Assembly (NCBI RefSeq): GCF_004341375.1
Contig: NZ_SLXO01000012.1
Location: forward strand, 1-64,000
DNA: 64,000 nt
Reading direction: 5' to 3'
Source of the DNA: Rhodothalassium salexigens DSM 2132
Lineage (GTDB): Bacteria > Pseudomonadota > Alphaproteobacteria > Sphingomonadales > Rhodothalassiaceae
Below are positions 46,972 to 57,100 of this stretch, in pieces. The position numbers were made by a program, and so were the translations under genes. The stretch's first letter is position 1. Every line of letters starts with the position of its first letter. Under the pieces are notes generated by a model. The model searched no databases and was not told the origin of the DNA. It saw only the letters and a program-made list of their open reading frames with translations.

Positions 46972-47553
46972 TTAAGGGCCGCGGCCGTCGGGGCCGGCTG
47001 GAGGCTCGGGCGGCAGGGCCACTTCCATATCGATCTGGATGCGTGCCCCGGGCCAGGCGAGGCCGGCCACGGGGACGAAGGACGACACCGGCATGCGACC
47101 GTCGAAGAAGGCCCGCACCTTGGGCGAGACGATCAGCCCATGCATCGGGTGATAGTCGGCCACATAGATGTGGAGACGCACCACATCCTCGGGCCCCGCG
47201 CCAACCGCGTCGAGGGCCCGGCGGGCATTGGCCAGCACCGCCTGCACCTGTTTCTGCAAGCGATGCCCGGCGCTGATCCGCCCATCGGCGTCGTGCGGGC
47301 CAAGGCCGGCCACATACGCCCGCCCCGGCCGTCCGGTGACCACGGCCACATGGGAGAAGTCGCGACTGTCGAACAGCGTCGGCGGGTTGAAGCGGGTCAC
47401 CCCGGCCGTGCGGGGCGAGGGAACGGGCTCTTGGGCCGCCCTGCTCGGCGTATCGGCGGCGGACGCTCCGCCAGCGACGGCGCCCGCCGCCGATAGGCCG
47501 AGCAGGGCCAGCGTACCGGCGGTGCGCGTCAGGAGTTCACGGCGCCACGGCAA
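46972..47553 (-). CDS. Exported Rid-fold protein C, probable Tat substrate
   Basis: 193 residues from a TTG start at 47553, chosen because it follows GGAAGG and begins a Tat-like signal (WRRELLTRTAG, then a hydrophobic core and ASA-AD). The Rid domain has FNPPTLFDS, RAYVAGLGP, QVQAVLANARRALDAVGAG, DVVRLHIYVADY and ARIQIDMEVAL. The catalytic Arg position reads PVSSFVPV (Ser). It overlaps the end of the preceding Rid gene by 17 bases, so the two are co-translated. Confidence 0.75.
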   Translation of the reverse strand: MPWRRELLTRTAGTLALLGLSAAGAVAGGASAADTPSRAAQEPVPSPRTAGVTRFNPPTLFDSRDFSHVAVVTGRPGRAYVAGLGPHDADGRISAGHRLQKQVQAVLANARRALDAVGAGPEDVVRLHIYVADYHPMHGLIVSPKVRAFFDGRMPVSSFVPVAGLAWPGARIQIDMEVALPPEPPAGPDGRGP

Positions 47554-48094
47554 TGCCTTCCACCTCCACCAACATGCCCTCACCAACCAGGGCCGGCGTG
47601 CCGACCCAGGTGATCGCGGGTCGGGGCTCGGTTCCGAAATAGCTGTCCAACGCCGCCGCGATGCGGCTGCGGTCGACCCGTGGATCGACCACATAGAAGA
47701 CCCGCAGGAACACCAGATCGGTTCGTTGGGCGCCGGCGGCGTCCAGGGCGTGGTCCAGATTGGCCAGGGCCAGCCGGACCTGGTCTTCGAAGGCGTCGCT
47801 GCCCAGTTCGAAGTCGGTGGTGATTGCGGTCTGGCCGGCGATGTGGATGGTCGTGCCGGCGTTGCGCACAGCCACCACTGCCGGGGTGCCGTCGGAACTG
47901 GTCAAGCCCGGGGGGTGCAAACGGTCGATCGATGGCGGTGTCTGGGCCATGCCCGCACCGCTGGCCAGTGCCAGCGCCACGGCCACCGCGCGGCGGATCG
48001 CGGGTGCAGCAGCGCGGTATGGCCGATGCTGTTGCCGGTGCTGTTGCCGGGGCCATTGGCGGTGCCGTTGCGGGGGGCGGTGGGCCGGGGGCAT
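47537..48094 (-). CDS. Exported Rid-fold protein D
   Basis: 185 residues: a basic Arg/His/Gln-rich N-terminus, signal helix (RRAVAVALALASGAGMAQ) and one Rid domain (TIHIAGQTAI, QVRLALANLDHALDAAGAQ, LVFLRVFYVVD, MLVEVEGIAVAP). Again the catalytic Arg is replaced (PAITWVGT). Fourth gene of the minus-strand set GyrI-like, MbtH, thioesterase, Rid D, Rid C. The long basic start may be partly non-coding; an internal start was not found. Confidence 0.75.
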   Translation of the reverse strand: MPPAHRPPQRHRQWPRQQHRQQHRPYRAAAPAIRRAVAVALALASGAGMAQTPPSIDRLHPPGLTSSDGTPAVVAVRNAGTTIHIAGQTAITTDFELGSDAFEDQVRLALANLDHALDAAGAQRTDLVFLRVFYVVDPRVDRSRIAAALDSYFGTEPRPAITWVGTPALVGEGMLVEVEGIAVAP

Positions 48095-48114
48095 GGGCGC
48101 GCTCCGAGTGCGGT

Positions 48115-48891
48115 TCAGGGCGACAAGGCGGGGGCGGGCTTCCGGGGTGCCGCCGGAGCCAGCGCGTCGAGCGTCCGGTGCAGACAGCGTGCGACGGTGT
48201 CGGGGCGTTCGGCCGGGAAGAAGTGCCCCCCCTCGACCCGTTCGAGCGTAAAACCGCCCCGGGCCAGCGGTGCCCAGCCCGCTTCCATGGCGTCGGGAAG
48301 GGCGTGGCGATCGTTGCGGCCGGCCAGGGCGAGCAGCGGCCGCTCGGTGGCGGCGGTGATCTCCGGGCGGCTGGCAATCAGCCGCAGGTCCGAGCGAAAC
48401 AGCGGCAGGAACAAACGGCGCAGAGCCGCGTCGGCCAGGACCGCGTCGCTGACCCCGCCATACTTGGTCAGATGCGCGATCAGATCGGGTTCCGACAGGG
48501 TCGCGGGGTCGGTGGCCGGCTTTTCGCCCGGGGTGGCACGGGCCGAGACCGCGATCGCGGCGGTCGCCAGCGCCGGGCCAAGCCGGGCTGCCGTGTCATA
48601 GGCCAGGGCGGCGCCCATGCTGTGCCCGAACAACACCGTCGGTTTGTCGGGCTCGGCGGCCAGGGCGTCGGTCACGCCGTCCAGGGCGGCGCGATAGTCG
48701 GTCAGATGGCGGGCCCGGATGCGGCGTTCGCGACCGGGCAACTGCACCGCCAGAACCTCGACCGTCGGTCCCATGGCCCGCGCCACCGGCCAGAAAAAGG
48801 CCGGCCCGCCGGCGGCGTGGTGGAAACAGACCAGCCGCTGCCGGGCTGTGCCGGTGCCGGTCAGGCGGACCAGCCAGTGCCCACCGCTCAC
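48115..48891 (-). CDS. Type II thioesterase
   Basis: 258 residues from GTG 48891, whose GTGA overlaps the MbtH stop; longer ATG starts (48960) would overlap MbtH by 70 bases. The alpha/beta hydrolase shows [17 protein letters not shown], the nucleophile [11 protein letters not shown] and the late His in GGHFFPAE. Such TEII enzymes remove wrong or stalled acyl groups from PKS/NRPS carrier domains, consistent with the giant synthase nearby. Confidence 0.92.
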   Translation of the reverse strand: MSGGHWLVRLTGTGTARQRLVCFHHAAGGPAFFWPVARAMGPTVEVLAVQLPGRERRIRARHLTDYRAALDGVTDALAAEPDKPTVLFGHSMGAALAYDTAARLGPALATAAIAVSARATPGEKPATDPATLSEPDLIAHLTKYGGVSDAVLADAALRRLFLPLFRSDLRLIASRPEITAATERPLLALAGRNDRHALPDAMEAGWAPLARGGFTLERVEGGHFFPAERPDTVARCLHRTLDALAPAAPRKPAPALSP

Positions 48892-49094
48892 GGCGCGGTC
48901 TCGCGGCGCAGGCTGAGCGGGCGCATGTCCGTCCATACGGTCTCTATATGCGCCAGGCATGCCGTCTCCGGCCCGGTGAAGCCGTCGCGGCGCCAGCCCG
49001 GCGGTAAGGGGCGCGCGTCGGGCCAGAGCGAGTATTGTTCTTCGTCGTTGACGACGACGGCGAAGACCTGCGGCGGGTCAGGATCGGCGGTCAT
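48888..49094 (-). CDS. MbtH-family protein
   Basis: 68 residues. [22 protein letters not shown] and [16 protein letters not shown] carry the invariant MbtH residues, including the Trp pair. MbtH proteins bind NRPS adenylation domains and are often needed for their folding or activity; the only A domain in the window belongs to the synthase at 51137. Overlaps its upstream neighbour by 17 bases and the thioesterase by 4. Confidence 0.95.
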   Translation of the reverse strand: MTADPDPPQVFAVVVNDEEQYSLWPDARPLPPGWRRDGFTGPETACLAHIETVWTDMRPLSLRRETAP

Positions 49095-49719
49095 GGCGCA
49101 CCCCCAATTGCAGCTTGGTCACATAATCGGTGGCCACGAAGCCGTCATGGTCCACCAGCACTTCGCGATTCCGGCCGGACAGGGTCAGCCCGCGCGCGAC
49201 CGCCATCTGTTCGAGCCGGCCCCAGAACACGCTGGCGTCCACGGGAGAGCCCTTGAATACCAGCGTCAGCGATCGATAAGGCGTCGAGGTCTTGATGGCA
49301 TAGCCCGGCGGCAGGTCGTCGGCGGCCAGGGCGTCTTTGCTATGGATCGCGGCGGCCACATCCAGCCGCAGCGCGCCGGTCTCGTCTTGGGCGAAATCCA
49401 CATGATAGGCGACCGGGCCGAATCGGTCGCGGCCATGGTGTCCGAGCAAGCGCTCAAGGCGCCGCGTTTCGCGCAATTCGATGGTGTAGGAGTCGGCGAG
49501 CGAGGGCAGGTGAAACCGCGCGTAAATGAACCGCTGCGGCGGATCGACGGTCTCTTCCACCCGCAAAACGCGAGCGTCGCGGCTCGACAGCGCGCCGCTG
49601 TCGGGAGCGGCCGGATCGTCCGCCATCGGGGCCCGGGCAGCGGCCGGTTCGATCTCGCCGGCCAGCCCCCAAAGCGCTGCCAGCGCGCACCAACAATTTG
49701 CCAGCAATAGTAGTTTCAT
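49078..49719 (-). CDS. Exported GyrI-like domain protein
   Basis: 213 residues from ATG 49719, giving a signal peptide ([28 protein letters not shown]). The mature domain has repeated strand-helix pattern with [44 protein letters not shown] and, at the end, [11 protein letters not shown], resembling the GyrI-like effector-binding (SOUL/AraC effector) fold. These domains bind small molecules or hydrolyse cyclopropanoids in some cases. Encoded first in the MbtH-thioesterase-Rid operon and divergent from the synthase genes, so it may bind the exported product. Confidence 0.55.
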   Translation of the reverse strand: MKLLLLANCWCALAALWGLAGEIEPAAARAPMADDPAAPDSGALSSRDARVLRVEETVDPPQRFIYARFHLPSLADSYTIELRETRRLERLLGHHGRDRFGPVAYHVDFAQDETGALRLDVAAAIHSKDALAADDLPPGYAIKTSTPYRSLTLVFKGSPVDASVFWGRLEQMAVARGLTLSGRNREVLVDHDGFVATDYVTKLQLGVRHDRRS

Positions 49720-49863
49720 GACTTTTAACGCATCCTTATTGCGAGCATCCAGGATTTGTAATAACCTATAACTCATGCGAGATAGAAAATCTATAAATCG
49801 CGCAATAAGTGCATGTCCGAGGTTGCCACGGGCTTTCTAACCGAACGATGAAGGGGAGCGTTC

Positions 49864-51120
49864 ATGACCATGGCGACGCCCGATCGGACAGAGGCCGATG
49901 CTGGCGCGCGCTCTGTGGGGGGGCTAGGCCTCGGCGACTGTGCGGCCATGGCTACGCGCCTGGCCGGGCATCCGGCATTGCACCCGGCACAGGTGGATGA
50001 GCTATCGCTGGATCGGCCCGACTATCGCCGGCCGCAACGGGGCGAGGATTTCGATCTGGTCGGCTTCGATCGGCCGCTCGATGTGGACGCGGGTGTCGAC
50101 CTGCGCGCCTTGACCTATCATCGCTTATTGTTCGTCGCACACGAGCTGGCCGACGGTTTGGCGGATGATGTGGGCGGCGATCCGGCGCTCCGCCGGGATG
50201 CCCGGGCGATTCTCCCGGCCCTCGATCGCATGTGTTTTGCGTCCCGGGTGCGCCATGCCGGTCCGCCGGGTGCGGCGAGCGACCGCCTCGATCTCGCGGC
50301 GCCGGGCTTTTGGACGGCGCTGGGTGAGCGCGCCGCATGGGGCACCGGCGTTGCGGCCCTGGCCTTGCAGATGCAGCCATTGGTTGCGGTTTTTCAACGC
50401 ACGCCGACGCTCGCCGCACGCTGCGCGCCGCTGCATCGCGGCGCGGCGGGCCTTGTGGGTCGGGCCGCGGGTGGTGGTGTCGCTGCGTCGTCTGGCCATG
50501 GGCCGGGCAACCGGCACGTTGATTGGCAATTCTATCTGCCGACCGCGCTGGCGCTGGCCAACGCCTTGAGAAGCCGGGTTGTCGAGCCGACCGAGGTCGC
50601 CGAGGCGGTGGCCGCGCTGCTCGGCCGGATTTTGCGGGCCGCGCAGACCGCGGCGCCGAGCGATGCGGACATCGACCTGGCACCGGTCATCACCGATCTG
50701 GGGTCGTGGCGGTCAACCGGCGGGCCGGCGGCGGCGTTGGCCGCCGGGTTCGCAGCCGACCTTGCGGCTCATCTGGTGTGGTTGTCTGAGTTCGAGGCGC
50801 ATACCGCGTTTGCGGCGCGCTGCCGGCGCCGCATGGCCACGCTGTCGGTGCCGTTGCCGCTCGATACCTTCATCGAGCCGCGCCACATGGTGTCGACCAC
50901 CCATGTGCACGACGACCACCGCCTGGTCATCGTGGAGACCGGCGAGATGGTATTCTGGGCCGTGCCTGGCATGCGCTGCCGGGTCAAGGCGGGCGAGGCG
51001 ATCTATGTGCCGCGCGGCCGTCTGCACGGTTCGTCGGTCCTGACCGAGACGTGCCGCTACCATCAACCGGTGATCCCCGAGGACTGGCTGGCCGACGCGC
51101 CCGTCGGTGGCGGGCGTTGA
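49864..51120 (+). CDS. Cupin-tailed protein of unknown function
   Basis: 418 residues. The last 100 residues form a cupin: TTHVHDDHRLVIVETGEMVFW and IYVPRGRLHGSSV give two His, a Glu and a late His as probable metal ligands. The first 310 residues are mostly helical (LTYHRLLFVAHELADGLADD, HVDWQFYLPTALALANALRS) and match no family I recognise. GGGGAG precedes ATG 49864. It is followed at 17 bases by the synthase, so it is probably co-expressed and could be a metal-dependent oxygenase or isomerase acting on a carrier-bound intermediate. Confidence 0.6.
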   Translation: MTMATPDRTEADAGARSVGGLGLGDCAAMATRLAGHPALHPAQVDELSLDRPDYRRPQRGEDFDLVGFDRPLDVDAGVDLRALTYHRLLFVAHELADGLADDVGGDPALRRDARAILPALDRMCFASRVRHAGPPGAASDRLDLAAPGFWTALGERAAWGTGVAALALQMQPLVAVFQRTPTLAARCAPLHRGAAGLVGRAAGGGVAASSGHGPGNRHVDWQFYLPTALALANALRSRVVEPTEVAEAVAALLGRILRAAQTAAPSDADIDLAPVITDLGSWRSTGGPAAALAAGFAADLAAHLVWLSEFEAHTAFAARCRRRMATLSVPLPLDTFIEPRHMVSTTHVHDDHRLVIVETGEMVFWAVPGMRCRVKAGEAIYVPRGRLHGSSVLTETCRYHQPVIPEDWLADAPVGGGR

Positions 51121-51136
51121 CGGTGCGGAGGGCAGG

Positions 51137-54100
51137 GTGAGCCGACCGTTCGATGCCGACCCGGTCGCGTTGCCGGCGCGCTGGCACGACCGGGTGCTGG
51201 TGCCGACCCTGGCCGCCGACACGCCGCCGCGCCCCTGGGTCGAGCGGGTGTATGCCCAATATCGCGCCCGCCTGACCGACAAGCGCTATCCCTGCCATTT
51301 CGGCTATCGGGCGGAAAGCCGGGGGGAGATCTACTACGCCTTTCTCGACGCGGGCGAGGAGGCGCGGCTCGCCGAGGCATTGTCGGCGTTTATCCACGTC
51401 TGGGGCGGGTCGCCGGCGGTGCGCAACAATCTGGCGGTGTTCCTGGAACCGTGCGCCCGGCTTGACCACCGCGCGTATGGCGACCGGTTCTGGCGTCTTT
51501 TGGGCGATCTGCAGGCCGCCGACCCGGCGCCGGCCGACGCATCCACCCGGCTGGCGCCCGACGATGCGCTTTGGGAGTTCGAGTTCGCCCGCCATCAGTT
51601 CTTCGTGGTCGGCGCGGCGCCCAGCTATGCGCGTCGGTTAAGTCGTAATCTGGGCGACGCGCAGGTGCTGCTGTTCCAGCCGCGCAGCGTCTTTATGGAT
51701 CACGCCACCGGTGCGTTGATCGACGACAAGGCACGCGACACGGTACGCACCCGTCTGGGCGCTTGGGACAGCGTGGCACCACATCGGGATCTGGGCGTCT
51801 ACGGCGACGCCGACAATCTGGAATGGCGGCAATACTTCCTCGCCGACGACGACCAGCGGCTTTATGACCGCTGCCCGCTGGTTGCCGCGCCGCGCGCCCC
51901 GGCCGTGGCCGACGACCCCGGGGCGCTGGTCGCCCGCGTCGAAGCGCGCGGCGGCCGGATCAGCGCAACCGGTGATCGATTGCGGATCGAAGCGCCGACC
52001 GGCGCGATTGACGCCGATCTGCGCACCGCCCTGGCCGATGCCAAGCCCGCTTTGCTGGCCCATCTCCGCGCCGGCGCGGCGACGGGCGATGCGACCGGGC
52101 CGGGTGGGCGTGGCGCCGCCGCCGAGCGAGGCGAGCAAGGGGCGCCAGGCGTCCCTGCCGACCAAGGCACCCCAGGCGACCCAGGCGATGCGCCGCTGAC
52201 CTTCGCGCAGGAACCGTTCGTCTATCTGTCCCAATTGGGCATGGCGGGCGATGCCTATCCGATCCAGTCGATCCAGCGCCTGCCCCGCCCGGTGGACGCC
52301 GATCTGGCCGCCCGGGCGTTGGGCGCCGTGATCGCCTGGCAGCCGGCATTGCGCACCCATGTGGTTGATCGCGACCAGATACCGCGTCAGCGCGTCGCCG
52401 CGGCCGTGCCTCTACCCTTCTATGTCTCCGACCTGTCGGCGTTGGACCCCGACGCGCGCCAGGTTGCATTGACCGAGCGGTTGACGCAGTTGCGCCAGAC
52501 GCCGTTCGACCTGGCGCGGCCGCCGCTGTTCCGTTTCGATTGCATCCGGCTCGGTCCCGACGATCATGTGATCGCCTTTCATGCCGCCCATCTGATCTGT
52601 GACGCCGACGCGCTCGACCTGTTGTTCACCCATCTGTTGGCCGCCTATGAGGCACTGGCGGCGGGCCGGGCGCCGTCGCTGCCGCCACTGACCCTTGATC
52701 TGGCGGCTCTGGCGCGGCGTCAGAAGGCGGCGCTTCGCGGCGGTGCCTATGCCGCTCATCTGAGCTATTGGCGTGAGAAGGTGCGCGGCTTGGCGCCGGT
52801 CTTGCCGGCGCTGGGCCGGGCCGAGCGATGCGGTGACACCGCGGCGGTGTCGGCCGATGTGACGCTGGATCGGTCGATGCTCGACGCGGTCGACGCCTTT
52901 TGCCGTCGGCACAGGCTGGCGCGCAGCGTGCTTTGTCAGGGCGCCTTTCAACTCCTTCTGGCGGCCCGTACCGGCCTGCGCGACGTGACGATTTTGACGC
53001 CGGTGGCGGCACGCGACGAGGCCGCGGCGCCGGCCCTGATCGGCAATTTGACCCATAACCTGGTCGCTCGACTGCGGTTCCGCGGCGACGAGCCGGTGGC
53101 GACCATCCTCGCCCGGGCCCAGCGCGAGCAGGCGCAGATCCTGCGCCACAAGGCGGTGCCGATTGAGGTGGTGGCGCAGTTTCTGTTGAAGAGCGGCGGT
53201 CGGCGGCATGACCTGGAGCGTCTGTCGAAAGTGGCGTTCAACTATATCGACGCCGACCGCCGGCCCGGCGGCGGGGCGCTGGTGCCGGCCGACGCGCCGT
53301 CGCCGCGGACACCGCGGGCCCATGTGGTGTTCGACCTGATGGCCATCGTGGTGCGGCGGGGCGGCGGATTGTCGATCACCGTCGAAGCGCGCCGGGCCGT
53401 GTTCGGCGCCGCGGCGGTGGCGCGATTGGCCGAGGATTATGCCGCGTTCCTGAGCCTGATGCTGGCGGCGGCGGAGACCGGTTTCGACGACCTGGTCGCA
53501 CGGGCGGGCGACCGGCTGGCCGGCCCGGTCGCCCGCCCGCGCACTTCGGCGGCGGTTGCGATCGCCGGTTTGCCGCCGGCGGAACGCGCACCGACGGACG
53601 ATCTGCCCGCGCCGTTGCGATTGCCCCATGATCTGGTCGTCGGCGACCGCGTCAGCCGTGGCGTGGCGGTCGACGCCGACCTGTCGGTGGCCGCACTGCT
53701 GGGCCGCGCGGCGCGGGTGCTGGCCTATCTGGCGGGCGTGGGCGGGACGGTCGGCTTGCCGGTGTCGGACGGCGCCGGCGATGCCGGCGGTCTGTGGGTC
53801 GAGGACGTCGACGCGACGACGGCCGAAGGCGGCCGGCTGGTGCTGGGGCCGGTATCGTCGCCCGGTACCGAGCGGCCGGTTTCCACAGGCTATGGCGTGT
53901 GCGCCGTGGTCCATCGCGATGGCCTCGATGCAACGCCCCGGCCGCTGGACCCCGGTGACGGCGTGCGTTTCGATATCGGCCTCGATGCGGCCGGTGTGGC
54001 GGCGTTGCGGGTCGTCGGCCGGGCGGGCGTGGTGGATGCCATGCGGCTGCCCGAGCGGCTGGCGGTCGCACCCGAGACCCATGGGGTGTTGCTGGGCGAC

Positions 54101-57100
54101 GAGCGCGACCGGTTGCGCACCGCCGGTTTTACGCCACCGCTGGCCCGCCCCGCCATTGCGGCCGAGCGGTCGCTGGCCGACCGGGTCAAGGCGGTGGCGG
54201 TGGACGACCCCGACCGTCCCGCGGTGATCGCCGACGCGGGCGGGTTCAGCTATGGCGCCTTGTGGGCGGCGGCCGGCCGCCTCCACGGGCATCTGAGCGA
54301 CCGCGGCCTTGAGCCGGGCGATCGGGTGGTGCTGCCGGTTGGCCGCTCGCCCCAGGCACCGTTGGCGATGCTCGCCTGTCTGATGGCCGGGATGCCGTTC
54401 GTGGCGGTCGATCCGACCCAGCCTGCGGCGCGGCTGGCCGCCGGTGTGCGCGCGGCCGATCCGGCGCTGGTACTGACCGGCTTTGGCGCCGCGGCCGATC
54501 GGGCGGCGGCCGGCGAGGCGCTGGCGCATCTGCCCCGGCTCGACATTCGCGACGCCGCACTGCGCCCGGCCCGCACAGCCCCCACGCCGGTGCTGCCGGC
54601 CGCCGACGCGCTGGCCTATATTCTGTTTACCTCCGGGTCGACGGGGGCGCCCAAGGGCGTGCCGGTGACCCGCGCCGCCTTCGATGGGCTGCTGTCGGCG
54701 CTGATCGCCAGTGATTTGGTGTCCGGGCCCGAGACCCTGTTGGCGGTCACGCCGCTGTTCTTCGATATCGCGTTGGTGGACTACGGTCTGCCTCTGGCCA
54801 CCGGTGGCACGGTGGTGATGGCCGACGACCGGGCGGTGGCCGAGCCGGAACGGCTGATCGCCCGACTGACCGGCGCGCCGTCCGACCGGGCGCCGGGGTC
54901 CGCTGACCGGTCCGAGCCCGCGCAACCGCCCGCGCAACCGCCGGTATCCCGCAGCGCGGTCGCTGCGCCCGCCATCACCATGATGCAGGCGACGCCGAGC
55001 CTGTGGTCGGCGCTGGTGGCGGCGGAGCTGCCCGACGTGGCCATCAAGGCCTTGTGCGGCGGCGAGCCCTTGTCGGCGCGCCTGGCCGGCGATCTGAGCG
55101 CCCGCGTCGCCGGGCTGTGGAATCTGTACGGGCCCACCGAGACGACGATCTGGTCGACGGCGGCGCGGCTCGACACGGTGCCCGACGATCCGGTGCCGGT
55201 GGGCCGGCCTCTGCCCGGCACGCGGGTTGCCGTGGTCGATCCGCATGGTCGTTCGGTGCCGCCGGGGCGGCCGGGCGAACTGATCGTCGGCGGTGAGGGC
55301 GTGTCGCCGGGCTATCTTGGCCGGGTCGACCCCGCCCGCTTCGGCCGCTGGCGGGCTTTTGTACGCGACGTCGGCGATATGGGCGGCGATGCGGGGACGG
55401 CGGCCGACGCGGCGGCTGCGGGCGACGCGGTCTGGGCGTTTCGGACCGGTGACCGGGCGTTGCTGGGCGCCGACGGGCAATGGCGCTGCCTGGGGCGCTT
55501 GGATGGTCAGGTGAAGGTGAACGGCCAGCGGCTGGAACTGGGCGAGGTGGAGCACGCGGCCTTGGCGTTGCCGGGGATCGCGGCGGCGGCTGCGGGCCTG
55601 TATCAAACGCCTGCCGGGCCCGCCTTGGCGTTGGCCGTCGAGGCAGCCGGGCCGGCCGCGTCCGCCGGATCTCCGACCGCGGCGGATCTGCGCGACCATC
55701 TGGCTCGGCACCTGCCGCCCTTCGCCATCCCCGGGGCCCTGACACGGGTCGATCGGCTGCCCCGGCTGGCGAATGGCAAACTGGACCGGGCCGGGGCCGT
55801 CGCTCTCGCCACGGCCGATCAAGCGGCCGGCGCCGGCGCCAGCGCTGGGGCAAAGGGCAGCGGCGGCGCAGGCGGCGGTGGGCTCCCGGGCGCGAACGGT
55901 CCGGTCAGCGCGGCGGTGCGTGCGCGCGTCCGCGCCGCCTGGGTGGAGGTGCTGGGCCGGCGCGATATCGGCGACGACGACACCTTCTTCGATGTCGGCG
56001 GCACCTCGCTGGCATTGGCTGCCCTGCGCCGTCGGCTGGGCGACGCCTTCGGACGCCTGCCCGATATGGCTGACCTGTTCAGTCTGCCGACCGTCGCGTT
56101 GCAGGCGGCGTTGCTGGACACGCCCGCCCACCCGGCGGCCAACGCGGCGGCGGGCAGGCAGCCGGTTGCCACCCGCCTGGCACCGCCGGTCGCCGGTCGG
56201 CGCGCGGCGGGCGACGACGCCATCGCCATCGTCGGCATGGCCGGGCGCTTTCCCGGCGCGGCCGACCTGGACGCGTTCTGGGACCTGATCGTCGACGGCG
56301 GCTGCGGGCTGGCGCCGGTGCCCGACCCTGCGGCCGATCCGTTGTCCGGCCTGCCGGGCTATGTGCCCATGGCTGGCAGTCTTGGCGATGTGGACCGGTT
56401 CGACGCCGGGTTCTTCTCGCTGTCGGCGCAGGAGGCGCGGCTGCTCGATCCCCAGCATCGGCTGTTGCTGAGCTTGGCTCAGCACGCCTTCGACGATGCC
56501 GGGTTGGCGCCGGCATCGGTCGGCGGGCCGGGCGATACCTCGGTGGGGGTGTTCACCGGCGTCGGGATCAGCGCCTATCTGGTGCGCAATCTGTTGCAGG
56601 CGCCCGAGACCTTGAAGGGGGTTTCGCCGTTCGAGGTGCTTTACGGGGTCGAGAAGGACTATGCCGCCTCGCGTCTGGCTTATCAGTTCGGGCTGACCGG
56701 ACCGTGCCAGACCATCGCCACGGCCTGTTCCACCGCGTTGGTCTGTATCCACCACGCCCGGCGCAGCCTGCTGGCGGGCGAATGCCGCATGGCGCTGGCC
56801 GGGGCGGTCAAGATCACCGTGCCCGAAGCGCGCGGTTATCTGGCCGCGCCCGGTGGCATCGTCTCGGCGTCGGGGCGCTGCCGGCCGTTCGACGCGGCCG
56901 CCGACGGCACCGTGTTCGCCAATGGCGGCGGGCTCGTGGCGCTCAAGCGCCTGGACGACGCGCTGGCCGATGGCGATCGGGTCCGCGCGGTGATCCGCGG
57001 CAGCGCGGTCAATAATGACGGCGCAGTCAAGGCCGGCTACACCGCGCCCAGTCAGACCGGCCAGGCGGCGGTGATCCGCGACGCTCTGGCCGCCGCCGGC

